Part shown: piece by piece, positions 7,933 to 16,600 of the stretch
Position numbering within the stretch: the stretch's first letter is position 1
Layout of the letters: every line of letters begins with the position of its first letter
Assembly: GCF_035593265.1 (NCBI RefSeq)
Contig: NZ_CP141614.1
Coordinates: 2,897,641 to 2,961,640 of the forward strand
Reading direction: 5' to 3'
Source: Limnochorda sp. LNt
Lineage (GTDB): Bacteria; Bacillota; Limnochordia; Limnochordales; Geochordaceae
DNA length: 64,000 bases
The notes under the pieces: generated by a model
What the model was told of the DNA's origin: nothing
Database searches by the model: none
Seen by the model: the letters and a program-made list of their open reading frames with translations, nothing else
Position numbers and translations under genes: made by a program

Positions 7933-8970
7933 ATGAAGGACCCGGCGGCAGACGTGCGCTTCCACCCGCTCGAGGCGGGGCGGTGGGACGACTTCGAGCG
8001 CCTGATGCGCACCAGCCGCACGTGCGCGAGCTGCTGGTGCATGTGGTGGCGCATGACCCGCCGCGACTTCCATCAGGCATCGGGCGAGAGCCGCTACGAA
8101 GCCATGAAGGGCCGGGTTGCCTCGGGCGACGTGCCAGGGATCCTGGCCTACCTGGACAACGAGCCGGTCGGCTGGTGCTCCGTGGCACCCAGAGAGAGCT
8201 TCCCGGGCATCCAGGGCTCTCCCAGCCTGCGGCCGAGGGATGAGCGGCCTGCCTGGGCCATCACGTGCTTCTACGTGGCCCCCGGGTGGCGGCGACGGGG
8301 CGTGATGCGGGCGCTGCTGGATGCCGCGGTCGAGCACGCCCGGGCAGGCGGCGCCACCCTGGTAGAGGGCTACCCCGTCGAGCGGCGGGACGACCGCATG
8401 CCGTCGGTGGATGCCTACACGGGGCTGGTGCCAGTCTTCGAAGAGGCCGGCTTCGTGCCGCTGGTGCGGGCGACGCCCAGGCGGTGGGTGATGCGCCGGG
8501 GGGTGGACGCCGACCCTGGTGCTCGCCGCGTCCTCGAAGCCTACTGCGACGCGTGGAACCGGTGGGACCTGAACGCCCTCTTCGCCCTCTTCGCGGACGA
8601 CGCCGTCTACCGGGGCACGCATCGGGTGCTCGAGGGACGTGACGCCATCCGGCGGATGTACGAGGCGTCGCGGGCGCGGGGCCGGACCTCGGACCTGCAG
8701 GCCCGGGTCGTGCCGCTGGTCTCCGGGACGTGGGGTGTCGGGCTGTACCGGCGAGGCGGGCAGGGTGGGCACCAGCTGGTGGCGCTCAAGCACGTGGCCG
8801 TCCGGGCCGGCCGCATCCTCGCGCACGACCTCGTCGAGGGCGAGGCCGCCTCGAGGGAGAGCGCTCGGGAGCACGACAGCGGCGCAAGCAGCGGGAGGAA
8901 GCCCGGCGGCGCGAGCACGAGCAGGCCCGCGAGGACGAACCGCTCGACCGGGAGGAGTGGCTCGCGATGA
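7933..8970 (+). CDS. GNAT acetyltransferase fused to a SnoaL/NTF2-like domain
   Basis: A 345-residue two-domain protein. Residues 1-195 form a GNAT domain of the subfamily marked by the N-terminal CASCWCMWWR sequence (about 31-40); ITCFYVAPGWRRRGVMRALL at about 111-130 is the acetyl-CoA loop. Residues about 200-305 form a SnoaL-like (NTF2 fold) polyketide-cyclase/limonene-epoxide-hydrolase type domain: AYCDAWNRWDLNALFALFADD, then VLEGRDAIRRMYEA. The last 40 residues are low-complexity. The ATG follows a GGGTAGG site 55 bp after the AHSA1 gene, suggesting co-transcription. Such fusions suggest a small-molecule substrate, but none can be named. Confidence 0.82.
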   Translation: MKDPAADVRFHPLEAGRWDDFERLMRTSRTCASCWCMWWRMTRRDFHQASGESRYEAMKGRVASGDVPGILAYLDNEPVGWCSVAPRESFPGIQGSPSLRPRDERPAWAITCFYVAPGWRRRGVMRALLDAAVEHARAGGATLVEGYPVERRDDRMPSVDAYTGLVPVFEEAGFVPLVRATPRRWVMRRGVDADPGARRVLEAYCDAWNRWDLNALFALFADDAVYRGTHRVLEGRDAIRRMYEASRARGRTSDLQARVVPLVSGTWGVGLYRRGGQGGHQLVALKHVAVRAGRILAHDLVEGEAASRESAREHDSGASSGRKPGGASTSRPARTNRSTGRSGSR

Positions 8971-8994
8971 GCGGGCTGACGCGAGCCCGCCCAG

Positions 8995-9390
8995 GTGCGA
9001 GCACGGATGGACGGCGACGTGGGGCTCCTCTACTACTGGCGACCCGACAACTATGCACGGGACCGCAAGTTCGGCTTCGGATACCACTTCAATCAAAACG
9101 ACCCTCGTCTTCAAGGGCGAGCGCGTCTGCGCCTTCACCCGCCGTCGTTCGGACGGGTTTTACGTCCTGGCCTCCGATCTCGTCGTCGCCACAGTGACCT
9201 TCAATCGAGCCGGGTACCGGTACGGGCGGTATCGAGTCTGGGCGGAGCGTCGCGCTCCCGACGGGCACCGCGTGCCCAACCGGAGCATCCTTGCTACAGT
9301 CGACGGTTCAAATCTCGTCGAAGCCCTCATGATCTTGACGTACGACAGGACTCGGTCTTTAACGAGACGGCCAACCTTGACACGTCTTGA
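8995..9390 (+). pseudogene. frameshifted remnant of a small hypothetical gene
   Basis: Two reading frames carry pieces of what looks like one protein. The first, from about 9007, reads GDVGLLYYWRPDNYARD and GFGYHFNQNDP. After about 9090-9105 the plausible sequence continues one frame over: VFKGERVCAFTRRRSDGFYV, ASDLVVATVTFNRAGYRYGR, YRVW. A single indel near AATCAAAACGACCCTCG would explain this. I recall similar N-terminal sequences in uncharacterised bacterial proteins but cannot name the family with confidence. The segment to 9439 has no other gene. Confidence 0.5.
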
Positions 9391-9439
9391 CCACGTCCAT
9401 AGCATGCGAAATGTAACCGACTATCAGGAGGTGCGGTAC

Positions 9440-10900
9440 ATGGGCAAGCGCACCCTGACGATCTGGCTTGTCGGCGCGCTCCTCCTGTCAATCCACGACT
9501 CGTCAAAGGGCCAGGAAGGGGCCCTCCAACGTGAGTATCTCGACGCCTATCGGCGGCTTGTCGATGCTCCGGCTGTGCAAGCAGTCCTTTCATTCATCGA
9601 ATCGGACCATGACCGGCGGGTTCAAGATACCCTGGAGCTCGTTGCGATCCCGGCTCCGCCATTCAACGAGCGCGAGCGGGCTGAGGAGATGGCCCGCCGG
9701 TTCGCCGAGATTGGTTTAGCCGACGTCGCCATCGACGCGGAGGGAAACGTCATCGGCTACCTGCGGGGCACCCGTGGTACCCCGAAGCTCGTCGTCTCGG
9801 CTCACCTCGACACGGTCTTTCCCCCGGGTTACGACGCCACGCCTCGAATCGACGAAGATGGCGTGATCCACGCGCCCGGGATCGGCGACGACACTGCGGG
9901 TCTCTCAGCCCTTCTCAGCCTGGCCCGCGCATTCGTCTCCACCGGCATCCGGCCGGTCGGGGACGTGCTGTTCGTCGGGACGGTCGGTGAGGAGGGAAGG
10001 GGTGATCTTCGCGGAGTCAAGTACCTCTTCTCCAGCCATGCCGACATCGATGGGTTCATCTCCATCGAGGGGGGCGGAGGCAGCGGACGCTCGCCGACGG
10101 AGTCGTTCCGCATCACGTACCTCGCGCTCGGGAGCAAGCGCTACGAGATCTACTTCCGGGGACCGGGCGGCCACAGCTGGGGAGCATTCGGATTGCCGAG
10201 CGCCATCCATGCGATGGGAAGGGCAATCGCCAGGATCGCGGAGATGAGGGTGCCGCAAGACCCCCGGACGAGCTTCACGGTGGGAGTCGTCAGCGGGGGG
10301 ACTTCCGTCAACAGCATCGCGGCCGAGGCAGTGATGGAGACGGATACCCGCTCGGTCTCTCCGGAGCAGCTCGAGCGGACGGTCGCTGAGATCCTCGCCC
10401 ATGTCCAGGTCGCGGTGGCCGAGGAGAACGCACGATGGGGCCGGTGGGTCATCGACGTCGACCCCTACTTGGTGGGAGACCGTCCCAGCGGAACGCAATC
10501 CGTCGAGTCCCCCATGGTGCAGGCGGCGTTCGCGGCAGCAACGCTCCTGCCTCACAGCGAGCCGGCGTTGAGCGATAGCCCTTCCAGTACCGACTCTAAT
10601 CTTCCCATCAGCCTAGGAGTGCCGGCGATCACCGTCAACGGCGGCGGGCGCAGCCGTGGATCGCACTCGCCCGAGGAGAGTTGGGATCCGGCCAATGCGT
10701 GGCGAGCCGTGCAGAACGTCTTCCTTACGGTGGCCGGGCTCGCGGGCATCGAGGGCGTAAGCGAGCCCCTCCTCCCGGACCATCCCGGCTACACCTACCA
10801 GTTCACGGGCCTGCCCTTCGTGCCGAAGATGTACGTCTTGCCCGACCGTGAATACTCCTTCTCCTGGGTCCAGATCGTCCCATCGGAGGTCAGCCGGTAA
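9440..10900 (+). CDS. M20-family metallopeptidase, probably exported
   Basis: 486 residues. A hydrophobic N-terminus (TIWLVGALLLSIH) after MGKR suggests a signal peptide or anchor. M20 di-zinc residues are visible: HLDTVF (His and catalytic Asp, about 122-127), GIGDDTAG with the bridging Asp (about 147), GEEGRGD with the catalytic Glu pair (about 182), DTRS, and the C-terminal His in SRGSHSPEESW. A dimerisation domain lies between about 235 and 350. The closest type is tripeptide/aminoacyl peptidase (PepT/M20B-like). The ATG has an excellent AGGAGGTG site. It directly precedes the amino-acid ABC operon, so it may release peptides or amino acids for uptake. Confidence 0.88.
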   Translation: MGKRTLTIWLVGALLLSIHDSSKGQEGALQREYLDAYRRLVDAPAVQAVLSFIESDHDRRVQDTLELVAIPAPPFNERERAEEMARRFAEIGLADVAIDAEGNVIGYLRGTRGTPKLVVSAHLDTVFPPGYDATPRIDEDGVIHAPGIGDDTAGLSALLSLARAFVSTGIRPVGDVLFVGTVGEEGRGDLRGVKYLFSSHADIDGFISIEGGGGSGRSPTESFRITYLALGSKRYEIYFRGPGGHSWGAFGLPSAIHAMGRAIARIAEMRVPQDPRTSFTVGVVSGGTSVNSIAAEAVMETDTRSVSPEQLERTVAEILAHVQVAVAEENARWGRWVIDVDPYLVGDRPSGTQSVESPMVQAAFAAATLLPHSEPALSDSPSSTDSNLPISLGVPAITVNGGGRSRGSHSPEESWDPANAWRAVQNVFLTVAGLAGIEGVSEPLLPDHPGYTYQFTGLPFVPKMYVLPDREYSFSWVQIVPSEVSR

Positions 10901-10939
10901 GTGCGAGCGAGCTCGACGGAGCGGATGGAGGTGCGGCCG

Positions 10940-11947
10940 ATGCGCTGGTTGGGGCGAGCGGTGCTGTTGCAGGTCGTCGTCCTCGTCGTCGCGGCGGCGG
11001 CGTACGCCGGGACCCTGGACAGGGTCGTCCAGCGGGGGCGCCTGGTCTGCGGGGTCAACGGCGGGCTGCCCGGCTTCGGGTACCTGGAGCCCGACGGGAC
11101 CTGGTCCGGATTCGACGTCGACTACTGCCGGGCCATCGCCGCGGCGGTGCTGGGGGATCCCGACGCGGTCGAGTTTGTGGCGCTGACCGCTGCGCAACGG
11201 CTGCCCGCGCTGCAGACCGGCGAAGTCGACGTGCTGCTGCGCAACACCACCTTCACCCTCCTGCGCGACACCGACAACCGCCTCAACTTCGCGCCGCCCA
11301 TCTTCTACGACGGGCAGGGCTTCATGGTGCACCGGGCGACGGGGGTGGTGGAGCTGGAGGACCTGGCGGGCGCCAGCATCTGCGTCCAGACGGGCACCAC
11401 CACCGAGCTCAACCTCGCCGACGCCATGCGGGCCCACGGCATCCCGTACACGCCCGTGGTCTTCGAGGAGATCGACACCACCTACAACGCCTACGAGCAG
11501 GGGCGCTGCGACGCCGTGACCAGCGACCGCTCGCAGCTGGCGGCACGCCGCAGCGTGCTGCGCAACCCCGACGACCATGTCATCCTGGAGGCGACCATCT
11601 CCAAGGAGCCCCTCGCGCCGGTGGTCGCCCACGGCGACGACCAGTGGTACGACATCGTCAAGTGGGTCGTCTACGCCACGTTCTTCGCCGAGGAGATTGA
11701 GATCACCAGCGGCAACGTCGATGCGTGGATGACCACCGACAACCCCGAGGTGCGCCGGTTGCTGGGGCTGGAGGGCGGCATGGGCCGGGCCCTGGGGCTG
11801 CGGGACGACTGGGCCGTCCAGGTCATCAAGGGCGTCGGCAACTACGGGGAGATCTACGACCGCAACCTGACGCCCCTCGGCCTGCCCCGGGGCCTCAACC
11901 GGCCCTACACCCAGGGAGGGCTGCTCTACGCGATGCCCTTCCGATGA
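10940..11947 (+). CDS. aapJ: general L-amino-acid ABC transporter, substrate-binding protein
   Basis: 335 residues with a signal peptide (WLGRAVLLQVVVLVVAAAAY) and the AapJ/BztA fold: GTLDRVVQRGRLVCGVNGGL, GFDVDYCRAIAAAVLGDP, then LPALQTGEVDVLLRNTTFTL and ASICVQTGTTTELNLADA. It would capture amino acids outside the membrane and deliver them to AapQM. ATG 10940 follows GGAGGTG at 6 nt spacing, preferred to the GTG at 10901. It is first in a four-gene operon. Family-typical length; no truncation. Confidence 0.93.
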   Translation: MRWLGRAVLLQVVVLVVAAAAYAGTLDRVVQRGRLVCGVNGGLPGFGYLEPDGTWSGFDVDYCRAIAAAVLGDPDAVEFVALTAAQRLPALQTGEVDVLLRNTTFTLLRDTDNRLNFAPPIFYDGQGFMVHRATGVVELEDLAGASICVQTGTTTELNLADAMRAHGIPYTPVVFEEIDTTYNAYEQGRCDAVTSDRSQLAARRSVLRNPDDHVILEATISKEPLAPVVAHGDDQWYDIVKWVVYATFFAEEIEITSGNVDAWMTTDNPEVRRLLGLEGGMGRALGLRDDWAVQVIKGVGNYGEIYDRNLTPLGLPRGLNRPYTQGGLLYAMPFR

Positions 11948-11965
11948 TGGGCCGGCCGCCCGGCG

Positions 11966-13030
11966 ATGGGGATGAGGCAGCGAGCCGGGGACGCCGGGAC
12001 CGGGGGGACCGGCGCCCCGGCGCCGACAGGGTGGCGAGGGCGGTGGGGCGCCCGTACGCCGGCCCGGGCCCACGCGTGGCGGCCATGGGCGGCACAGGCC
12101 TTGCTACTGGCAGTGCTAGCGCTTTTGGCTGCGGCCGCCTACGCCAACATGCAGCGGGGGCTGCGCGCCCTGGGGCTCGAGCTCGGCTTTGACTTCCTGC
12201 GGGTCGAGGCCGGCTTCGACATCGCCGAGGGCCCCGCCTACAGCCCCGGCGACACGTACGCCAGGGCCTTCTGGGTCGGGGTCGTCAACACCCTGCGGGT
12301 GACCGCCGTCGGCCTGGTGGGCGCCACCGTCGTGGGAGTCGTGGTCGGTGTCACCCGGCTCTCGAGCAACTGGCTGGTCCGCAGCCTGGCCGCGGTCTAC
12401 GTCGAGGTCGTGCGCAACGTGCCGCTGCTGCTGCAGCTCCTCTTCTGGTACGGTGCGGTCTTCTTGCAGCTGCCGCCGGTACGGCAGTCCATCACCTGGC
12501 TCGGCGTCATCCACGTGACCCAGCGAGGCATCTACCTGCCGCGGCTCGTCTGGCAGGACGGGCGACCGCTGTGGGAGGTGCCGGTGCTGCAAGGGTTCAA
12601 CTTCCGGGGCGGGGTGCACCTGTCGCCGGAGTTTGCCGCGCTGGTGCTGGGGCTGGTGATCTACACCGGTGCCTTCATCGCCGAGGTGGTGAGGGGCGCG
12701 GTGCAGTCGGTGCCCAGGGGGCAGTGGGAGGCCGCCGAGGCGCTGGGGCTCGGCCACCTGCAGACCCTGCGGCTGGTGGTGGTGCCGCAGGCCCTGCGCA
12801 TCATCGTCCCGCCCCTGACCAACCAGTACCTCAACCTCGCCAAGAACTCCAGCCTCGCCGTCGCCATCGGCTTCCCGGACCTCTTCAGCGTGGGCCACAC
12901 CATCCTCAACCAGACGGGGCAGTCCATCCCCGTCTTCGTCATGATCATGGCCACCTATCTCTCGATGAGCCTCGTCACCTCGGCCCTGATGAACCTCTAC
13001 AACCGCCGGGTGCGGCTGGTGGAGCGGTGA
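11966..13030 (+). CDS. aapQ: amino-acid ABC transporter permease AapQ
   Basis: 354 residues. A long hydrophilic N-terminus precedes the first membrane helix (AAQALLLAVLALLAAAAYA). The HisM/GlnP-type permease core is clear: YVEVVRNVPLLLQLLFWYGA, then IYTGAFIAEVVRGAVQSVPR and the EAA loop GQWEAAEALGLGHLQTLRLV, followed by VVPQALRIIVPPLTNQYLN. The stop and the next ATG overlap as TGATG (13028-13032), indicating translational coupling to AapM. The real start might lie a little downstream of 11966. Confidence 0.92.
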   Translation: MGMRQRAGDAGTGGTGAPAPTGWRGRWGARTPARAHAWRPWAAQALLLAVLALLAAAAYANMQRGLRALGLELGFDFLRVEAGFDIAEGPAYSPGDTYARAFWVGVVNTLRVTAVGLVGATVVGVVVGVTRLSSNWLVRSLAAVYVEVVRNVPLLLQLLFWYGAVFLQLPPVRQSITWLGVIHVTQRGIYLPRLVWQDGRPLWEVPVLQGFNFRGGVHLSPEFAALVLGLVIYTGAFIAEVVRGAVQSVPRGQWEAAEALGLGHLQTLRLVVVPQALRIIVPPLTNQYLNLAKNSSLAVAIGFPDLFSVGHTILNQTGQSIPVFVMIMATYLSMSLVTSALMNLYNRRVRLVER

Positions 13031-14040
13031 TGGGCGAGCGGCCCGCCTGGTGGCAGACGCTCTACTCCCCCTGGTACAACGCCCTGCTCACCCTGGCGGC
13101 GGGGGCCGCCGTCCTGGCGGGCGGCCGGGCGGCCATCGCCTGGGCGGTCCGGTGGGCGCGGTGGGACGTGCTGTGGCCAAACTTGCGGCTGCTGCTGGTG
13201 GGTACCTATCCACCGGATCAGGTGTGGCGGGTGCAGGCGTGCGTGGCGGGGCTGGCGCTGCTCGCCGCCGCCACCGCGGCTGTCCGGTGGCTAGAGGCCC
13301 GGCGGGGGCGTCCCCCGTGGGCGGAGCGGGCCCGCCTGGCGCTGGGAGTGGCCTGGGTGCTGTCGCTCCCGGTGGTGGTCGGGCTGCTGTCGGGCGTGCG
13401 CACCTCGCTGTGGGGCGGCCTGCTGGTGACGCTGCTGCTGGCGGTGGGCGGCATCGCCCTCTCCTTCCCCCTGGGCGTCCTGCTGGCCCTGGGGCGGCGG
13501 AGCGCCTGGCCCGTCGTGCGGCTCCTCTCGACCCTCTACATCGAGGTCGTAAGGGGCGTGCCGCTGGTGACGGTGCTCTTCATGGCACAGATCCTGCTGC
13601 CCATCTTCCTGCCCGAGGTGCGGCTCGACCGGCTGCTGCGGGCGCTGGCGGGCATCACCGCCTTCTCGGCGGCCTACCTGGCGGAGGCGGTGCGGGGCGG
13701 GCTGCAGGGGGTGCCGCTGGGGCAGTACGAGGCGGCCCACGCCCTGGGGCTCTCCGGCGCGCAGGTGCTGCGGCTGGTCGTGCTGCCCCAGGCGCTGAGG
13801 GCGGTGCTGCCGGCGGTGGCGGGGCAGTTCATCTCGCTCCTCAAGGACACGTCGCTCGTGGCCATCATGGGCATCCAGGACCTGCTGGGAGTGGCCCGCA
13901 GCGTCCTCGCCAACCCCCGATGGCTGGGGCGGCAGGCGGAGGTGTACGTCTTCGTGGGGCTCGTCTACTGGGCCCTCACCTACAGCTTGTCGGCGGCGAG
14001 CCGCCGCCTCGAGCAGCGGGGCGCGGCCGGGAGGGGCTGA
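13030..14040 (+). CDS. aapM: amino-acid ABC transporter permease AapM
   Basis: 336 residues, with several membrane helices before the conserved permease domain. Hallmarks: YIEVVRGVPLVTVLFMAQIL, FSAAYLAEAVRGGLQGVP, and the EAA loop GQYEAAHALGLSGAQVLRLV followed by VLPQALRAVLPAVAGQFISL. It pairs with AapQ as the heterodimeric channel. The ATG overlaps the aapQ stop by one base, and aapP follows after 3 bases. Confidence 0.92.
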   Translation: MGERPAWWQTLYSPWYNALLTLAAGAAVLAGGRAAIAWAVRWARWDVLWPNLRLLLVGTYPPDQVWRVQACVAGLALLAAATAAVRWLEARRGRPPWAERARLALGVAWVLSLPVVVGLLSGVRTSLWGGLLVTLLLAVGGIALSFPLGVLLALGRRSAWPVVRLLSTLYIEVVRGVPLVTVLFMAQILLPIFLPEVRLDRLLRALAGITAFSAAYLAEAVRGGLQGVPLGQYEAAHALGLSGAQVLRLVVLPQALRAVLPAVAGQFISLLKDTSLVAIMGIQDLLGVARSVLANPRWLGRQAEVYVFVGLVYWALTYSLSAASRRLEQRGAAGRG

Positions 14041-14043
14041 CCG

Positions 14044-14787
<744 letters not shown>

Positions 14788-14940
14788 GCGCGAACGAGCG
14801 TCCGCCCGCGCGGCGACCGGCGAGCGGCCGAGAGGGCGGCCCACGGGGGCCGATGAGGGGCTGCCGGGAGGGCGCGGGGCGTCCAGGTGTTCGGGCTGCC
14901 GGCCACGAAGTGCCCCCCAGGTCGGCGAGCCCTGGAGAGG

Positions 14941-15411
14941 ATGAGCGCCGTGGGCCTGATCCCCGAGTTCGTGCTGAAGGCGGTGAGCGAGCGGCCGTTT
15001 CAGCTGCTGGAGCTCTGCCGCGAGTTGCCCGACGGCTGGTGGACCTGGCAGCCCCACCCAGAGGTGCGCAGCATCCGGGGCATCCTGGTGCACATGATGG
15101 AGGCCGAGGAGCACTGGATCGCCCGCGTCGTGCTGGGCGGGACGCGGCGCGAGTGGGAGCCGTCCGGGTTCGGCTCGCCCGACGCGCTGGCGGCCGTGTG
15201 GCGCCCCGTGCGGGCACGCACCGTCGAGTGGCTCGCCAGCCTGGACGAGTCGGCCCGCACCGAGACCCGCAAGCTCCGGGGCCACCCGTACGAGGCCACC
15301 CTGGAGACCATCGCCTGGCACCTGGTCACCCACGACTTCCACCACAAGGGGCAGGTCTGCACCCGCCTCGCCATGCTGGGGGTCGAGGTGCCGGACCTGG
15401 ACATCATCTAG
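14941..15411 (+). CDS. DinB-family protein
   Basis: A 156-residue four-helix bundle of the DinB/YfiT superfamily. The metal-ligand His residues appear where expected: GILVHMMEAEEHWIARVV early in the domain and HLVTHDFHHKGQV near the C-terminus. ATG 14941 is preceded by GGAGAGG; a GTG at 14950 is also possible. Members are often thiol-dependent transferases or damage-induced proteins, but the substrate is unknown. It lies 150 bp after aapP and is probably a separate unit. A second DinB protein is at 34078. Confidence 0.85.
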   Translation: MSAVGLIPEFVLKAVSERPFQLLELCRELPDGWWTWQPHPEVRSIRGILVHMMEAEEHWIARVVLGGTRREWEPSGFGSPDALAAVWRPVRARTVEWLASLDESARTETRKLRGHPYEATLETIAWHLVTHDFHHKGQVCTRLAMLGVEVPDLDII

Positions 15412-15497
15412 TCGCCTGTGGCCCGGGAGGGGCGGCGACAACGTGGCAGACTGGGCGGCGGACAGGCGAGGTAGGTGGAGAGGCGGGAGCCGTCGAG

Positions 15498-15789
15498 ATG
15501 ACGCCAGAACGGCTGCAACGCCTCGTCGCGGAAGCCGAGCTGGCCGGAGTACGAGAGGCGTGTGGCGGACTTCGCTCGGCCCCATAGCCCGGTCAGCCGG
15601 GGTGATGTGGTTCGGTTTTTTGACCTGACCCCTGAGCAGCTGGAGCGGGACCGGGAGACCGCCCGGCGCTTCGGCCTGCACGAAGGCGACCGGGGCGACC
15701 CCGAGGCGCCGCCCGGTTCCTGGGAGCACCTGCGGAGCTTCTTCCCGCCGCTGCTGGCCATCAAGGCGCGGCGCGTCCATCCTCGTTGA
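15498..15789 (+). pseudogene. possible frameshifted small hypothetical gene
   Basis: An ATG at 15498 opens MTPERLQRLVAEAELAGV, which stops at 15587. A second frame from about 15550 continues PEYERRVADFARP, then SRGDVVRFFDLTPEQLERDR and GSWEHLRSFFPPLLAIKARR to 15789. Together they read like one small protein broken by a single indel near 15545. GTG 15562 could alternatively start a 75-residue protein. Family not recognised. Confidence 0.4.
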
Positions 15790-16081
15790 GCGCTCGTGCT
15801 GGTAGCCAGGCAACGCAGCAAGCGAGGCGGGTCGTGCAGTTTGCCCGGCTGGGGATTGCCACCGACCCCTCCAAGTTGCCTGTCGTGACGGGGTTTGCGT
15901 GAACGGCACGAAGGTCGTGCCACGACGAGGGCTCGCTGGGAAACAGCGCCTCGACCCGCTGGGGCGGCCGGATATCCAGGAGGCACAAAACCGCCGGGGC
16001 CGTGCCCTCCAGTTCCGTGCGTAGCAGGTAGCGCCGGTGTTGACAGCCGAGCGAACATCCCGTAGGGTAATCCATGAGCAT
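15761..16081 (-). CDS. possible small hypothetical protein
   Basis: A 106-codon frame with a plausible first half (YLLRTELEGTAPAVLCLLDI, then RPPQRVEALFPSEPSSWHDL) but a poor C-terminus overlapping the opposite gene. There is no clear ribosome binding site; the start lies at the edge of a 16-bp palindrome. It may be a gene remnant or chance. Apart from this, 15790-16081 holds nothing I recognise. Confidence 0.25.
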   Translation of the reverse strand: MLMDYPTGCSLGCQHRRYLLRTELEGTAPAVLCLLDIRPPQRVEALFPSEPSSWHDLRAVHANPVTTGNLEGSVAIPSRANCTTRLACCVAWLPARALNEDGRAAP

Positions 16082-16097
16082 ATGATCAGATGATCAT
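16082..16097. promoter_or_regulatory. perfect palindrome, candidate ArsR operator
   Basis: ATGATCA-GA-TGATCAT is a perfect 7-bp inverted repeat with a 2-bp centre, AT-rich in a very GC-rich context, 145 bp upstream of the ArsR-family gene. ArsR-family repressors bind such short AT-rich palindromes, so autoregulation is a reasonable inference. Confidence 0.45.
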
Positions 16098-16117
16098 CGT
16101 AGTGCTACTAGTTTTCG

Positions 16118-16149
16118 CTCTTTCGGCGCCGCCGTACTCTTTCGGCGCC
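16118..16149. repeat. 13-bp direct repeat upstream of arsR-family gene
   Basis: CTCTTTCGGCGCC occurs at 16118-16130 and again at 16137-16149, a 19-bp period. With the palindrome at 16082 it forms a small regulatory-looking region before the ArsR/radical-SAM pair. Confidence 0.6.
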
Positions 16150-16241
16150 TTCTTGCTGAACACCGTCGATGCAAGGGGCACCTCTCCGTAGGTGCAGGCA
16201 GGGCAGGGTCGTCACCTTTGAGATCAGACAGAATCAAGGCA

Positions 16242-16547
16242 ATGGGCCGCCTCAACGAAGAGGCGCTCCAATACTTCAAGGTCCTGGCGGACCCCACCCG
16301 GCTCGGGATCCTGCGCCTGCTGGCCAGGCGCGAGCTTCCCGTGGGTGAGCTGGCCCGCGAGCTGGGTGCTACCCCCAACGCCGTATCCCAGCAGCTTCGA
16401 CTGCTGCGGGCGCTGAGCATCGTCTCGGCCCGCCGACGGGGCCGGCACGTGCTCTACCGCATCGTGGCGGATCGCCTCGAGGCGGTCCTGGCCGACATCG
16501 AGCGGGTGCGCGCCCTGCTGACCGGCGGCGGGATCTGGGGCACGTGA
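16242..16547 (+). CDS. ArsR-family winged-helix transcriptional regulator
   Basis: 101 residues with the ArsR/SmtB winged helix: EEALQYFKVLADPTRLGILR, then LARELGATPNAVSQQLRLLR (recognition helix) and the wing SARRRGRHVLYRIV. No ELCVCDL-type metal-binding cysteines are present (the protein has no Cys), so it is unlikely to sense arsenic or zinc directly. ATG 16242 is chosen; TTG 16218 would add eight residues. Its stop TGA overlaps a GTG in frame with the radical-SAM gene, so the two are probably co-transcribed. Confidence 0.88.
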   Translation: MGRLNEEALQYFKVLADPTRLGILRLLARRELPVGELARELGATPNAVSQQLRLLRALSIVSARRRGRHVLYRIVADRLEAVLADIERVRALLTGGGIWGT

Positions 16548-16600
16548 CAAAGGCGGCCCCGGTGCCGTATCCGGGGCACGCCCTGGAAGGGGATAGAGCC

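Noticed and set aside
8639..9439. N-terminal extension of the M20 peptidase up to 8639
   Set aside because: The upstream frame overlaps the GNAT-SnoaL gene and has no domain until the decayed fragment; ATG 9440 has a strong AGGAGGTG site and is followed by a signal peptide.
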